Assembly: GCA_930367215.1 (NCBI GenBank)
Contig: OV884057.1
Span: forward strand, 207,069,621-207,133,620
Origin: Pollenia angustigena
Lineage: Eukaryota; Arthropoda; Insecta; Diptera; Polleniidae
Direction: 5' to 3'
Length of the DNA stretch: 64,000 bases
Position 1 is the first letter of the stretch. Every line of letters starts with the position of its first letter. The translations under genes were made by a program, and so were the position numbers. This document shows positions 42,860 through 53,757 of the stretch, piece by piece. Under the pieces are notes generated by a model. It saw only the letters and a list, made by a program, of their open reading frames with translations. It made no database searches and was not told where the DNA came from.

Positions 42860-43090
42860 AAGTGCCACGGCATTCCCTTACTACGAAGCAGGTTTGTAAG
42901 GGAGAATACTTAAAAATTACTGTATCAAAACATTCAGTGTGTAAAGCTGATCGTTACATCCTACAATTTTTATATGCGCTGAATAATGCGCTTTATGTGT
43001 CAAAAATGTATTGCTTTAAAGTGGGAACTCGCCATATAAAATTCAAGTCTTCTTTACAAACCTGCCTCGTTGTGAGCTCCATTTTTTATT
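42860..43090. repeat. Weak inverted repeat, possible small MITE
   Basis: TACGAAGCAGGTTTGTAAGGG near 42879 is mirrored by TTTACAAACCTGCCTCGTTG near 43057. An 89-codon frame spans it; I regard that as incidental. Confidence 0.35.
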
Positions 43091-43440
43091 GGGTTGGCAC
43101 TTAGATTTTAAAAGAGTCAATATAACTTGGGATTTTTTAAACTTTCCACGGACATTCCATAGTCTGCTATGCTTCTGCAAATAATTTCCTCGAGAGAAAA
43201 GATCAAAGTATCTCGTTTACGATTTTTTCATTGGACCACTTGATTTTGTTGGTGGAGCATCTTCTTCAAGTACTTTGTTAAATAAAGTCCCTGTATAAGT
43301 GGTAAATTAGTGAGTTTGTTGAAGAAAATTTACGTTAATACATTTTGGACACCTGTTACATTTAGCATTATTAGATCAATATTGTTAAACCAAACTCATT
43401 CTAAAGAGAGAAACGCATAAACCATTTTGTTAAAAAGTAC

Positions 43441-43680
43441 GGGCGTGTTCTAGAAATCGAAATGAAGTGGATTTAAAATCGATCAAATTTTAAAAACTAC
43501 CCTGTAATGAACGGTCATAAAAATATTCCATTTTATCAACTTCATTCTTTAAGTATCTTTTATTTTTGCGAGAACAACACTTTTAACCACAGAAAACTAC
43601 GGGCATTTTGTAAATAGTAATTAAATTTAAATTATCGTTCGTTTTTAATCTCACTTCATTTCTATTTCTAGAACATACCC
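43441..43680. mobile_element. 240-bp MITE, GGGCGTGTTCTAGAAAT ends
   Basis: GGGCGTGTTCTAGAAATCGA and AATGAAGTG at the left are mirrored by CACTTCATTTCTATTTCTAG and AACATACCC at the right. The interior is AT-rich. I see no convincing target duplication. Confidence 0.65.
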
Positions 43681-43974
43681 GATAAATTATTATAAAGCTT
43701 TGTGTTAATATCCCTACTTTTGTCGTATTTTCTTTTGTGAAATGAATTATTGAAAAAAGTAACAAAAATATAAGCTAAATAACTCACTAAACGTGACTGT
43801 AATTTTAATTCAAATGGACACATGCATTTAAAAAAATTATATATTTAACAGAAATACTATATATTATTATTACTATAATTCTATTAATCGGTATAAATTT
43901 TTCGATTAATCCTTTAATCGAAATAAGCACTTTTAAATTATTTGAACAATTAATCGTCTAAAATTGTTCAATTA

Positions 43975-44087
43975 AATTCAACATTTTTCATTTTTCGAAT
44001 TTATTCTATGAGCTAAATTTCAGTTATGTATTTTTATAAAGCTTTTTTGTAATAGTTCTATTCCTACAATTTTTCAGAAATGACTTT
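43975..44087. repeat. Half of the 183-bp palindrome
   Basis: One arm plus the loop (TCAACATTTTTCATTTTTCG through CTACAATTTTTCAGAAATGA) matches 10705-10808, but the second arm is missing. Confidence 0.75.
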
Positions 44088-44287
44088 ATACACTACCAGA
44101 CTATTATATTGTATTTTCTATTTACATTTTACCTTAGCCTTCCGTTGGATTAATTAATTAATGAATTAATCGACTGAACACCCTAGTCATCATATGAATA
44201 CACCTTTTTTCTCGACAAGTGAACCTGATACGCCAGTTCTTTTTTCATTTATATACTTAAGGTATAAGAGATGCTGTGAATCAAATA

Positions 44288-45164
44288 TCGGGTGATTTTT
44301 TAGCTATTTTCTTTTTGGCAACACTGGTTTAAACAGCTGACGCACGTTTCGTGTTTTGTTTCACTGTCAAACATCTTTAGTTTGGTCTATAATTTAACCA
44401 TGAATCGTCTTACAACCGAACAACGCTTGCAAATTATTGAATTTTGTTAGCGAAATGCGTGCTCTGTTAAGAAAGTTCATCGCGCGATTCTTGTGTTCAG
44501 CGACGAAGCTAATTTTTGGCTCAATGGGTACGTTAATAAGCAGAATTGTCGATTTTGGAGTGAAGATCAGCCAGAAGCATTGCAAGAGCTACCAATGCAT
44601 CCAGAAAAAGTCACAGTTTGGTGCGGTTTATTGGCTGGTGGCATCATTGGACCGTACTTCTTCAAAGATGATGCGAATCGTAACGTAACTTTTGTTTGCC
44701 CAAAATGCAAGAGTTTGACTTGCACGACATGTGGTTTCAATAAGACGGTGCCACATGCCACACAGCACGCTAAACAATGGACTTATTGAGAGGCGAGTTC
44801 GGTGAACATTTTTATTTATTTTGGCCGCCCAGATCGTGCGATTTAACGCCTTAAGACTATTTTTTGTGGGGCTATGTTAAAGCTCATGTCCATACACACA
44901 TGCCCGCTTCATTTGTCGTATTATAAGATAACATTAAAGCATTTATTCATGAGATACCGGCCGAAATGTTGGAAAGATTATGCCAAAATTGGACTAAGCG
45001 GATGGACCATTTGAGGCGCAGTCACGGCCAACATTTGCATGAAATAATCTTCAAACATTAAATTATATGGGCCGTACTATCAATTCAAATAAAGATTTCA
45101 TGCATTTTTCGGTATTTTATGTGTTTTTTTTTAACTTTCCTATAGCTCTTAAAAAATCACCCAT
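44288..45164 (+). mobile_element. rosa-type (DD41D) mariner, copy 2, internally deleted
   Basis: It begins TCGGGTGATTTTTTAGCTAT after TA (44286-44287) and ends AGCTCTTAAAAAATCACCCAT before TA (45165-45166). Length 877 bp. Confidence 0.9.
44400..45061 (+). pseudogene. DD41D mariner transposase, copy 2
   Basis: ATG 44400 starts MNRLTTEQRLQIIEF; a stop follows (FC then TAG, about 44448). The same internal gap after SVKKVH is present, resuming directly near the first catalytic D (FSDEANFWLNGYV). A further deletion after NVT and frame changes remove the second aspartate region (QQDGA not found). The tail MLERLCQNWTKRMDHLRRSH runs to a stop at 45061. Non-functional. Confidence 0.8.
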
Positions 45165-45402
45165 TACTTAAAGAATCAGATGATTATTCCATTAACCGGG
45201 AGAATTCATCAAACATTTTTGTGATGATACGTCTACAATTTACGAGAGATTCATGCAAAGTCCACTTCCGGTATTCCGGAATAAAGTTGGCATACATTTT
45301 CTTAGATCCCATAGAGGCCCCACTTCTTAGAAATTTTACTTTTTGGTATATTTAGAACAGTATTCTTACTTGTTTTTTTTTTTGTTTTTTTGATTTTTGT
45401 TA

Positions 45403-45458
45403 ATGCATGAATATGGATTTTTATACCCATGAATGCATGAATATGGATTTTTATACCC
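45403..45458 (+). repeat. 27-bp direct duplication at the left edge of a mini-me-like element
   Basis: ATGCATGAATATGGATTTTT plus ATACCCA occurs at 45403-45429 and again at 45432-45458. The second copy runs into the element's terminus, TATACCCACACCAC. Confidence 0.6.
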
Positions 45459-45923
45459 ACACCACAATAGTGGAGAGGGTATTATGCATTTGTGCTGATG
45501 TGTGTAACGCCTGAAAATATTGGGCCTCGACCCACCTTAAAGTATACCGATGGACTAAGAAACACTTTCTGAGTCGAACTAACGATGTCCGTCCGGCTGG
45601 CAGGCAGGCAGGCTGGCTGGATGTCCATGTAAACTTGTGCGCAAGGTACAGGTCGCAATTTTGAAGATAATTTGATACAATTTGGGGCATAGGTTCTTAT
45701 TAGCACAAGGACCAAGCCTATTGAAAATGGGCCAAATCATAGAACCACGAGGGAAGATAGGGGGAAACTTCTTCCTCTCAGAAACTATCAGAGCGATTTT
45801 AATGAAATTTAAAACATAGATGTAACCATACTGATATGGACACATAAGCATGATGTGTTTTTAAATACTGTGGTGTAGGGTATCATATGGTCAGGCTTGA
45901 CCGACTATACTTTCTTACTTGTT
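45452..45923 (+). mobile_element. mini-me/DINE-1-like element, family 2, short copy
   Basis: Starts TATACCCACACCACAATAGT and ends GGTCAGGCTTGACCGACTAT plus ACTTTCTTACTTGTTT. A GGCTGGCAGGCAGGCAGGCT proto-microsatellite lies near 45595-45617. It closely follows 8725-9422 with fewer internal units. Three overlapping minus-strand frames here are repeat translations. Confidence 0.8.
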
Positions 45924-46744
45924 TGAAATGAAGGCCATTTATTTTTTCTTCCAAAAATAGATTTTAATGAAATCCTACAATTTCAGTCATTTCCTCACCA
46001 TGTGAAGTTAACACTCAGCTTGACAACTTTTTCATAATCTTCCTCTTCCATTTCTAAGTGGCTGTCACTACAATTACTCCATCTTCCCCCACTTTAACTG
46101 GATTTAAATTCTATTGTTTTGTAACTTCTTTATATTTTCTTTCCCTCCTTCCAAGTACTATATGAAGTGTTAGTGTACGTAGCAAAATTGTATTTTGTTG
46201 CTGTAATAAATATTTTTTAATGCTGCTATATATTACTTATGAGTTGTTCTCGTTGCTCTTTGCTAAAGTGTAGTTGTGCTAATAGTATTTGCACATTATA
46301 AGTCATTTTATATGTATAAGTGTTTGTAAATGTTAAAGTATTAAAGTTATAAACGGTTATAACAAACACAAATCATCATTGTACTTGGTTGCGTATACAT
46401 TCACTCAGACTCCTTATCCTAGCCAAACCACATTTATTTAGTCCTGTATGTGTTTTCATTTGTTGTAGCTCATTCAAGTACAAAGACAATAAAATATCAA
46501 CTGGACCATTAATCAGTGGGTCACAATAATTTTCCGGTTTATTGTTATATTAAAACAGACTTAACAACAACAGCAAAAAAGCCCTTTTGTATTTATATGA
46601 AATTGGGGCTTTTGTTTTGTTTTACATAACATACAGTGGGATAGAATTGGGGAAAAAAATTAAACAAAGAGCAGACTTCAATATCAAAAATAGAAAAACA
46701 AATAAAAATTAATATAGAAATTTAAATTAGTTGCAGCGATTTAA
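45924..46744. other. No gene or element recognised
   Basis: About 0.8 kb of moderately AT-rich sequence with no inverted ends, no tandem repeats and no long frame. It is one of the few stretches that could be undisturbed host DNA. Confidence 0.45.
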
Positions 46745-46882
46745 CTGCCTGTTCATCCATTTGCGAACAAAGACTACGATCGCTTAACTTACATTTAAAG
46801 CAGAAACAAATAAAATATTGTTTTTGTTTTACATGTAAATTAAGCGATCGATGTCTTCGTTCGCAAATAAATGAACAGGCAG
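46745..46882. mobile_element. 138-bp hairpin MITE, Harbinger-like target
   Basis: CTGCCTGTTCATCCATTTGC then GAACAAAGAC... is mirrored by GTCTTCGTTCGCAAATAAAT then GAACAGGCAG. TAA lies directly outside both ends (46742-46744 and 46883-46885), fitting the TWA target of PIF/Harbinger elements. Confidence 0.65.
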
Positions 46883-46885
46883 TAA

Positions 46886-47229
46886 CTACATAATTATCTT
46901 GTAGAAGAAATAGATTTTGTTTTATACTAATAAGTTCAAATTTCTTTTTAGAAAATCAGCTTTTTTTGGCTTTATTCTGGGAACACTTAAGCTTTTTAAT
47001 TTACTTCTTCAAACGTTTACAGGGAATAACAGAAAAAAATGACTTTTTAAATTAATATTCCTGAATTTCGGAGAAAGAAAGACAAATTGTACAAGTAAAA
47101 TAATTTGTGAAGGTGTTTGTAGTTTTTATTTTATAAAATAAATAAAAAAAATACAAATAGAGAACATTTAATTAAGAACAGAATAATTCAAACAGAAACA
47201 AACTCTATGTGCAGTTCTATTCCATATAA
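46886..47229. other. AT-rich stretch, no gene
   Basis: I see no supported feature. Confidence 0.4.
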
Positions 47230-47237
47230 AACATGAC

Positions 47238-47689
47238 CAGTGATGTTAACTTTTATTTTTTCATAACCGTACGGCCCTCAAAAAATTACCGTTTTTGAGA
47301 AGAAATTACCGTACGCAAGAGGTTTTTAATTTCAACATTCACAGCAGTATTCAAAAACAATTTATTTAAATTTTAAATGTGTTTTATGAAAAATTTGAAT
47401 AAAAGCTTTGTTTTAAAATACATTTTAAACCAAAATTATTGTATTTTTTATCAATACGAAAGTAAAATCATCATATAAATAAAATTCTAACGTTGCTGAC
47501 AGATTCCTCTTTTTTGCATGCCGTTGAAAATGACCACTCAAAAGTTAAAATCATAAATACTTCATATATATATAAACATCAAAAAACCAAATCTTGATAT
47601 TACCGTATTTTAAATGAAATTACCTTGCTACCTTTTGGCGATCAAAATTACCGTAAAAAAGGGTAATTACCGTACGGTTAACATCACTG
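47238..47689. mobile_element. hAT-type MITE, exact 8-bp duplication
   Basis: It begins CAGTGATGTTAAC and ends GTTAACATCACTG. The octamer AACATGAC is identical at 47230-47237 and 47690-47697. CCGTACGG-type words and ATTACCGT repeats lie just inside each end. There is no coding. It shares the CAGTGATGT start with the elements at 21968 and 51655. Confidence 0.85.
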
Positions 47690-47697
47690 AACATGAC

Positions 47698-49537
47698 CAT
47701 CCCACCGTTATCAGAAAACCCATGTCCAATGTAAAACTATAGCATGCCCTTAGGCGCGAACTATTTTGAAAAGATCTTTAATTAATATAACCTTTTCAAA
47801 TTTACACCACTGTCAAACATTTTGTTCGTATTTTTACTGCAGAATACTCATGTACTTTTTACAAACACACATACTTATAAATACTTTTATAGTCATTCAT
47901 TTAGGCTTTCACATTCATGGGCTCATGGAGGAGGAGCAGGAGTAGCAGTGTTACATTCATTCATAAATAAATGTTTGTGCATTGTTCAGATCATAAATAA
48001 TAGACGACAATTTAGCACTTTCAATGTCTTTTAAAAATGTAAATTTTTTTATTCTTCATTTTGAGTACTTTTACAAGTGTTTTCTATTTTTTTTTTTTTT
48101 TATGTTTATAGATGTGTGTCAATGTGTTACATGTGTTTAATTCTTTTATTTGTTTTAATCGTTGATGGCGCAGAAGTGGCACGTGTCTCAAGTGCTTAAA
48201 GATGATGTAAAAAAGTGTGTCAGAATTATTATAGACTTTTTTTTGTGGTTTGGTTAATATTAATAAATTATGCTCGTCGTTTTTAACGGATTACTGTAAA
48301 GAAATCTTCAAAAGCCATTAAGATAAATTAGAATGAAAGTGTTAAAGAAATTTTTAAATAAAGGTTTGAAATTAGAAGAAAATGGAAATAATTTTTAGAA
48401 GGCAATACTTTTGAACGAAATACAAAGTTTATCGCAGATCTTTAAAGGAAACTAACAGAAGCTCTTTGTATTTTATTGTTAGATTTAACAGAGGAGTAGC
48501 GATTTTTTGCATTGGCTCTTTCTGAAACCCTCTAATGTAATAACAAGAAATGATCAGTGCCGAAGTGATCAGCAAACACGATTTGTATTACTTATTGACT
48601 ACCACGTGGTGAAAGATAAGTTTTTTGTTAAAATGCAATGGGCACCATTACATGGTTACAGAGTTCCCGAGTTAAATTCCGACTTAAATTTTCATTAGCT
48701 AAAATGCAACAATGTTAACTTTTTGACAGTGTCAAATCTCTGTTGGGAGCTTCTGCGGCAGTTGGCGGATTGGTCCAAGGTTTTATATATATCAAACAAA
48801 ATAAACTGTTTATGAAATAAATATGTTTTAACTAACATTTCTTTGGCTAACATTTCTTTGGCCATCCAACGTGCATGGGGAAATGCTTCAGGCTTTCAAG
48901 TAAAAAGAATTAAAGAACCCCTTCGTTATCATTCGGCGCTTGCATTTCTTTTAAACTAATTACAAACATAACTCCGTTGTATCCCCAAGCATATTTTTCA
49001 CGTCTAAAGGTACGGTCCGATTGATGAAATATTTTCATGAAATCTGTTTCCTCATATTTAATTGAAATATTTTCAAAACAAAACAAAATTTGTTTGGCAT
49101 TAAATTGTCAATATGGTCATCAAACGTGGTAATGTGTAAACATTTTAACACATATTTTTGGTAGGGACGTAACGAATACCGATAACAATATATCGGCGGT
49201 ACTACGTGTTTGCCGATGATACTTTTTTTCATCAAACAATTAAATTTTCAATCCTTATTTTTTGCACAACAAATAAGTAAAAAATCAATAAGAACAATGA
49301 ATTGTCTTTCAATTCTTGGGTTGGAGGCTTTTTTTTTCTTTTTTTAAGACGCATTCTAAAGTAATCCTACTTCTTGCTTTCGATACAAACTTGCATTCTA
49401 CGCGTTTGCTGTGTAGCTTTTCAACATAATTTTTCACTTATCCTTCTGGAACAGATGCATAAACGTATTAAACGCTTGGTGGCGACCTGCACCTTCAGCC
49501 GTTTTGCTATGCATCATAGTAGTAAAATATTCTCTTA
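47698..49537. other. No gene seen
   Basis: Frames at 47822-48034 and 48507-48698 are short, with no recognisable domain or flanking splice context. The rest is unremarkable. A weak host exon cannot be excluded. Confidence 0.4.
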
Positions 49538-50075
49538 CTAGCTGACCCGACAGACGTTGTCCTGTCCAAATTAGGAAAAATGTTTGAGTTCGATTTTTAA
49601 AATCCGTTACAAATATACGAACATTTGAAAGAAAAATTAGTCAAATCGATGAAACCGTTTTCTGATTTTAGGTAAATCGAAAAAGTGGGCGTTTAAGTGG
49701 GCGGGGCAAAATTTTCTTTCCGTAAAAACCTAAGTTGGACCATGGCGATGATTTTAAAGAAAAAATCGTCGAAATCGGTCAAGCCATTCTCAAGTTATGC
49801 GCTTAATAGAAAAAGTGGGCGTAAAAGTAGGCGTGGTACATTTTTCTTTCGATGAAAACTTAAAATGGGGTAATACGAACATTTAAAAAAAAGTTGCTAA
49901 ATCGATGGAGCCGTTTTCTGATTTTAGGTAATTCGAAAAAAGTGGGCGTAAAAGTTGGACCATGGCGATTATTTTAAAGAAAAAGTTGTCCAAATTATAT
50001 AGATGTCATTAGTGGCGCAATATGAAAATTGGATTTTGCCACGCCCCTCCGCCCGCAGAGCGAAAAAAAAATCAG
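49538..50075 (-). mobile_element. Helitron 3' end with internal repeats
   Basis: On the minus strand the sequence ends in a hairpin (GACAG-GACAACGT-CTGTC, 49549-49566), then GGGTCAG and CTAG (49538-49541), followed by T: the Helitron 3' signature of a short stem then CTRR. The interior repeats AAAAAGTGGGCGT-AAAGT and CCGTTTTCTGATTTTAGGTA blocks at about 150-220-bp spacing. The 5' TC end is not identified, so the upper boundary is approximate. Confidence 0.65.
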
Positions 50076-50085
50076 ACTTCACAGG

Positions 50086-50478
50086 GTCACCCGCCTGGCG
50101 GCATGAAATAACCCCCCAAAATATAACTCCCCAAGAAAATAATGAAATAAATCCCCAAAAGTTTGTACAGAGAACAACAAAAACGATTATTGGGGGGTTA
50201 TTTCATCTTGTTTGGGGTGTTATTTCATTTTTTTAATTGGGGTATTATTTTATATGAAATTATCCCCCAAAAAATCATTATGAAATAAAGCCCCAATATA
50301 TTTTTTGGGGGATTATATCATTTTTAAATGTACAATGAAAACGTTTTTGGGCACAAGGATTTATCCACTTTGGTATACAGAACACCGGCTTCGATAAATA
50401 AAGCTGCCCAGCATAGCCGGCCTTTGGCCGGGCGCAATGGTTTTCTTCTATATGGTATAACAAACACCGGCTTCGCAT
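50086..50478. mobile_element. Foldback element, copy 3, one arm with CCCCAA motifs
   Basis: 50100-50335 alternates ATGAAATAA-CCCCCAAAA and inverse TTGGGG-TATTTCAT motifs. It is built like the GAAAAAT-GCCCAA arms elsewhere but with a different core word. It leads into one and a half 82-bp units (GCACAAGGATTTATCC; AGCCGGCCTTTGGCCGGGCG; CACCGGCTTCG) up to 50477. There the CATA microsatellite begins; no opposite arm follows. Confidence 0.65.
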
Positions 50479-50736
50479 ACATACATACATACATACATAC
50501 ATACATACATACATACATACATACATACATACATACATACATACATACATACATACATACATACATACATACATACATACATACATACATACATACATAC
50601 ATACATACATACATACATACATACATACATACATACATACATACATACATACATACATACATACATACATACATACATACATACATACATACATACATAC
50701 ATACATACATACATACATACAAACATACATACATAC
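50476..50736. repeat. CATA tetranucleotide microsatellite
   Basis: About 65 almost perfect copies of CATA, with one CAAA near 50720. It starts right after the TTCG of a foldback subrepeat. Because four is not a multiple of three, stop-free reading is possible in several frames, which explains repetitive 92-157-codon frames on both strands. Confidence 0.95.
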
Positions 50737-51159
50737 CCATATCCTATTTTATATATATAGAAGATATATGTAGATTGATAAAAAATTTTATGTATTTCTA
50801 AGTTCTAAGAATTTTCTGCTTTTTTTCAGTGATTTTTTTACTTCGAACAGACCATAAAAACCATAAAGAAAGCCAGTGCTACAATGTCTGACACAATTTC
50901 GCCAGTTAAATATACACTCACAATATTATTACAGTAACGGACTGTAGTTCATTTAAGAAATATTCCGTTCAGTCATTTTTAAATAAATAAACATTTAAAA
51001 TTCCAAGCAAATTTATTTTTAACTGATTCTAACAATTATTCAAAAAACTAAGTACATACTAATACTGATTTTCAGTTGCAGTTAATATTGTCCGTTGATT
51101 GAGTTAAATTCTTCTTTATGTTAAATTAAATAAAAATGTAATTTAAAGCAACGAAAAGT

Positions 51160-51378
51160 TCATTTAGTTTTTAGTGTCACAAATTCAACCGCGAATTCCG
51201 TTAAAACAAATGAGTATTCAGTTATCTTATATAAATTAATTGTCAAAAAATTAACTACATATTCCGTAAAAACAAATAAATATGCAGTTATTTTATAAAA
51301 TTTTACTGTCAAAAATTCAACACCATATTCAGTAAAAACAATTAAATATTCAGTTATTTTATATAATTTAACTACCAA
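51160..51378. repeat. 69-bp tandem units, left arm of foldback X
   Basis: Read on the minus strand, the units give a 23-residue peptide repeat (VKFYKITEYLIVFTEYGVEF-like), three times. The period is a multiple of three and lacks stops, so the 72-codon frame is explained by the array. The right arm has the inverse units. Confidence 0.8.
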
Positions 51379-51830
51379 AAATAAATGTTTACTTATCTAT
51401 AAAAAATGAATTTCTTGTTTTGTGTAAGCAATACCCATTTTCTATTTGTTAATATAATTTAGTTAAATACATCAAATTTTAAAAGTAAAATAATTGCGAA
51501 GCCATATCGGTCATGCTACTGGTGTCTTATAATTGAGAGTTCTTCTGTAAACAACGTGGTCAGTACAACAAAAGTAAAACAAACTTGTGTATCAGGGTAA
51601 CTAAATAAAAATATTCTCCCTCTCTCGCTTATAAGAAAAACAAGCGGACAGGTGCAGGAATGTCAGATGTGACGATTTTACGTCATTTTGACGATTTTTT
51701 TGTATTTTTTGAATGTAGAGTCACTTAGGTGTTGACGATTTAATCCCGTCAATAAATTTAGTTTAAACTTTAATCTTTCATCAAATTTTTAACACTTTAA
51801 TCTGTCAAGTAAAGTTTTTTTCTTACCGAA

Positions 51831-51985
51831 CGTTTCCACATGCAAGTAATTACTTGCAAGTAGTGTAATTATCAACAAAAAATCGAGGAAACAGCCGATT
51901 GGCTGAATGAACAAAAATTGTGTGAATGTTAGTGAAAAAGTGTCAGTGTATTGAGTTTTTCGAACTTGCACTTGCATGTGGAAAC
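51831..51985. mobile_element. 155-bp MITE, CGTTTCCACATGCAAGT ends
   Basis: CGTTTCCACATGCAAGTAAT at the left is mirrored by TTGCACTTGCATGTGGAAACG at the right. The target duplication is unclear. Confidence 0.65.
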
Positions 51986-52035
51986 GGGGGGCTAGTTAAT
52001 ATATGTATATAAAGGCGAATATATATTTATATCTA

Positions 52036-53757
52036 CTAGCGGACTCGACGAACTTCGCTTCGTCCCAATTTTAAGCCTTCAGACAAACTTAAGAGTAATA
52101 ATACAACACAAATATTAAAATTTTTAATATGATTTATTTGAATGGAATCAGTAGAGAGCGATTTGATGTACAAAAATCTATAAATCACTAAATATATAAA
52201 CCATCTTTAAACGCATAAAATTCGGCGTTTAAACTACCAACACAGACCATATGAATTTGATAAGATTTATCGTAGTGCTGTCACATGTTATTTTTTTACC
52301 ACATATAGCACATGGGAGAATGATTTATAGTTGCTGAGTTTAAACTACATATAAATTCAAGTTTAGTTCAACTAAACCAGCGTTTAAACCATCAGTGGTT
52401 TATTAGCCGTTATTGTACAAGTTTTTTTTTAGAAAAACTAAAAAACAACTAGTTAATATTAGTCAGGTCCATTTTTTGATGTTTTTTTATATTGGCAGGA
52501 CGATTTTTCGAAAAAAAAAATAATCTGACAGCACTATTTCACTTGTTTGTTTTATTTGAGTACAATAACTGCGTGCTTTTAAAACACGAGTGCAAAACTC
52601 CTTCAAATTACTGCCTGCTTTTAGATCGCGAGCACAAAAGTGACTCGTTTAACTAATATTTAAAACAAAATTTAAAACTGTCCATTCCTTAAGGGGTTCC
52701 CATACAAAAAGTTTAATACAGACTAGAAATATATTGAAGAAAACGTACCATAACAGCCAAGGAGTCTCCTTAACAATTTTTCGAGACATACTTGCCCCTT
52801 ATCACCACTTCTTAAGAAGTTATGAAATTTTTAAATTAATTAAACGTTTTTGACTTTTGTGAATAAAATCAAAAGCTGTTAACAGATTTTAATCATTTAT
52901 AGCTGTAATTTTTCATAGATTTTTAACAAACAAAAATTTCGAAATGTTGATTAAAAATTATTTTTGTTGCCAAAAAAAAAAAAAACATATGTTTCTAAAA
53001 CGACAGCGCATGTTAGAAAAAAATTTAACGTTTAAAGGAAATTTTATTGCGGATTTTCGTTTTTTTTAGTATGTAATTTCAATAAACTGAACCGTTTTTG
53101 AACCGGTATTGGATTCAGCGTACCCGAAAAAGGTTTAAGCGCCAGTTGCCAAATTCTAGCACAGTGTAATTGTTTGATAAAACTGGCGAAAAGCAATAAA
53201 AAACATTTTTAAATATAACAATAAAAATAAATTAATTGGACTTTATATTTATACTGTGTACTTTTTTTCTTAACCTTTAATAATCAATGTACTTTAATTG
53301 CAACAAAAAAAGTTGCGAACCCTATATGTAGTTGTCCTGCGATTTAACTTTGAATAATTAAGTTTAAGTTATCGACGTCCTTATTCTTCGCTGCTATTTT
53401 TGCCCGTTCACCAATCCAATCGAGATTTTTGTAGTTTTGTGCAATGTCGGGGAACACTTTGCTGATGAGCTCCTCCTTGGACGATGTGAATTCACAAAAC
53501 GATATCAATCCATTCGAAACATCAATAGGAATTTGGCCGTTGCCAAGCTCCAGCAGTTGTCTCGAGAATTCAGCAGCCGATGGGTCATTCTGCAACACGA
53601 CTCTAATGTTTGCGGTCAATTGCAACTTCTGGACATGCCTCCACAAAGACGACGATTTCAGGCAGGCATTTAGTTCACCTGCAGCAGAAGATTTGGGGAT
53701 GACGGGAATTGTTTGACGAAAATCTCCGGAGAGCAATATCAAAGCCGCACCAAATCG
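52036..53757 (-). mobile_element. Helitron remnant, 3' half
   Basis: The minus-strand 3' end is a hairpin (GACGAA-GCGAA-GTTCGTC region, 52045-52065), then GAGTCCG and CTAG (52036-52039), followed by T, as Helitrons end. About 1.3 kb upstream on the same strand is the C-terminal part of a PIF1-type helicase (53344-53757). Orientation and order agree. The Rep domain and the 5' TC end are missing. Confidence 0.7.
53344..53757 (-). pseudogene. Helitron helicase fragment (PIF1-like)
   Basis: The minus-strand frame begins around 53757 with RFGAALILLSGDFRQTIPVI (the GDFRQ helicase motif of PIF1/Helitron helicases). It continues PKSSAAGELNACLKSSSLW, LQLTANIRV and FSRQLLELGNGQIPID, all typical of Helitron helicases, and ends at 53344. 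The Walker A region upstream and the later motifs (for example the GSQG-type C-terminal part) are absent. It would unwind DNA during rolling-circle transposition; this piece cannot. Confidence 0.85.

Larger units (their letters stand above)
41765..44185. mobile_element. hAT-like element, 8-bp duplication, with nested elements
   Basis: AAGGGTGTTCAATTAATCGG at 41765 is mirrored by a right end TGAACACCCTA at 44185. GTCATCAT is exact at 41757-41764 and 44186-44193. Both ends are rich in ATTAATCGA-type motifs. Inside are a mini-me-like element (42088-42846), a 240-bp MITE (43441-43680) and half of a palindrome (43975-44087). I see no transposase. It inserted only about 30 bp from the LINE 3' target duplication. 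Confidence 0.8.

Noticed and set aside
50278..50801. Reading frames of 92-157 codons with Tyr-Val-Cys-Met or His-Thr-Tyr-Ile repeats
   Set aside because: They are translations of the CATA microsatellite on both strands and several frames.
53437..53716. Plus-strand frames of 78 and 90 codons
   Set aside because: They are antisense shadows of the Helitron helicase fragment.
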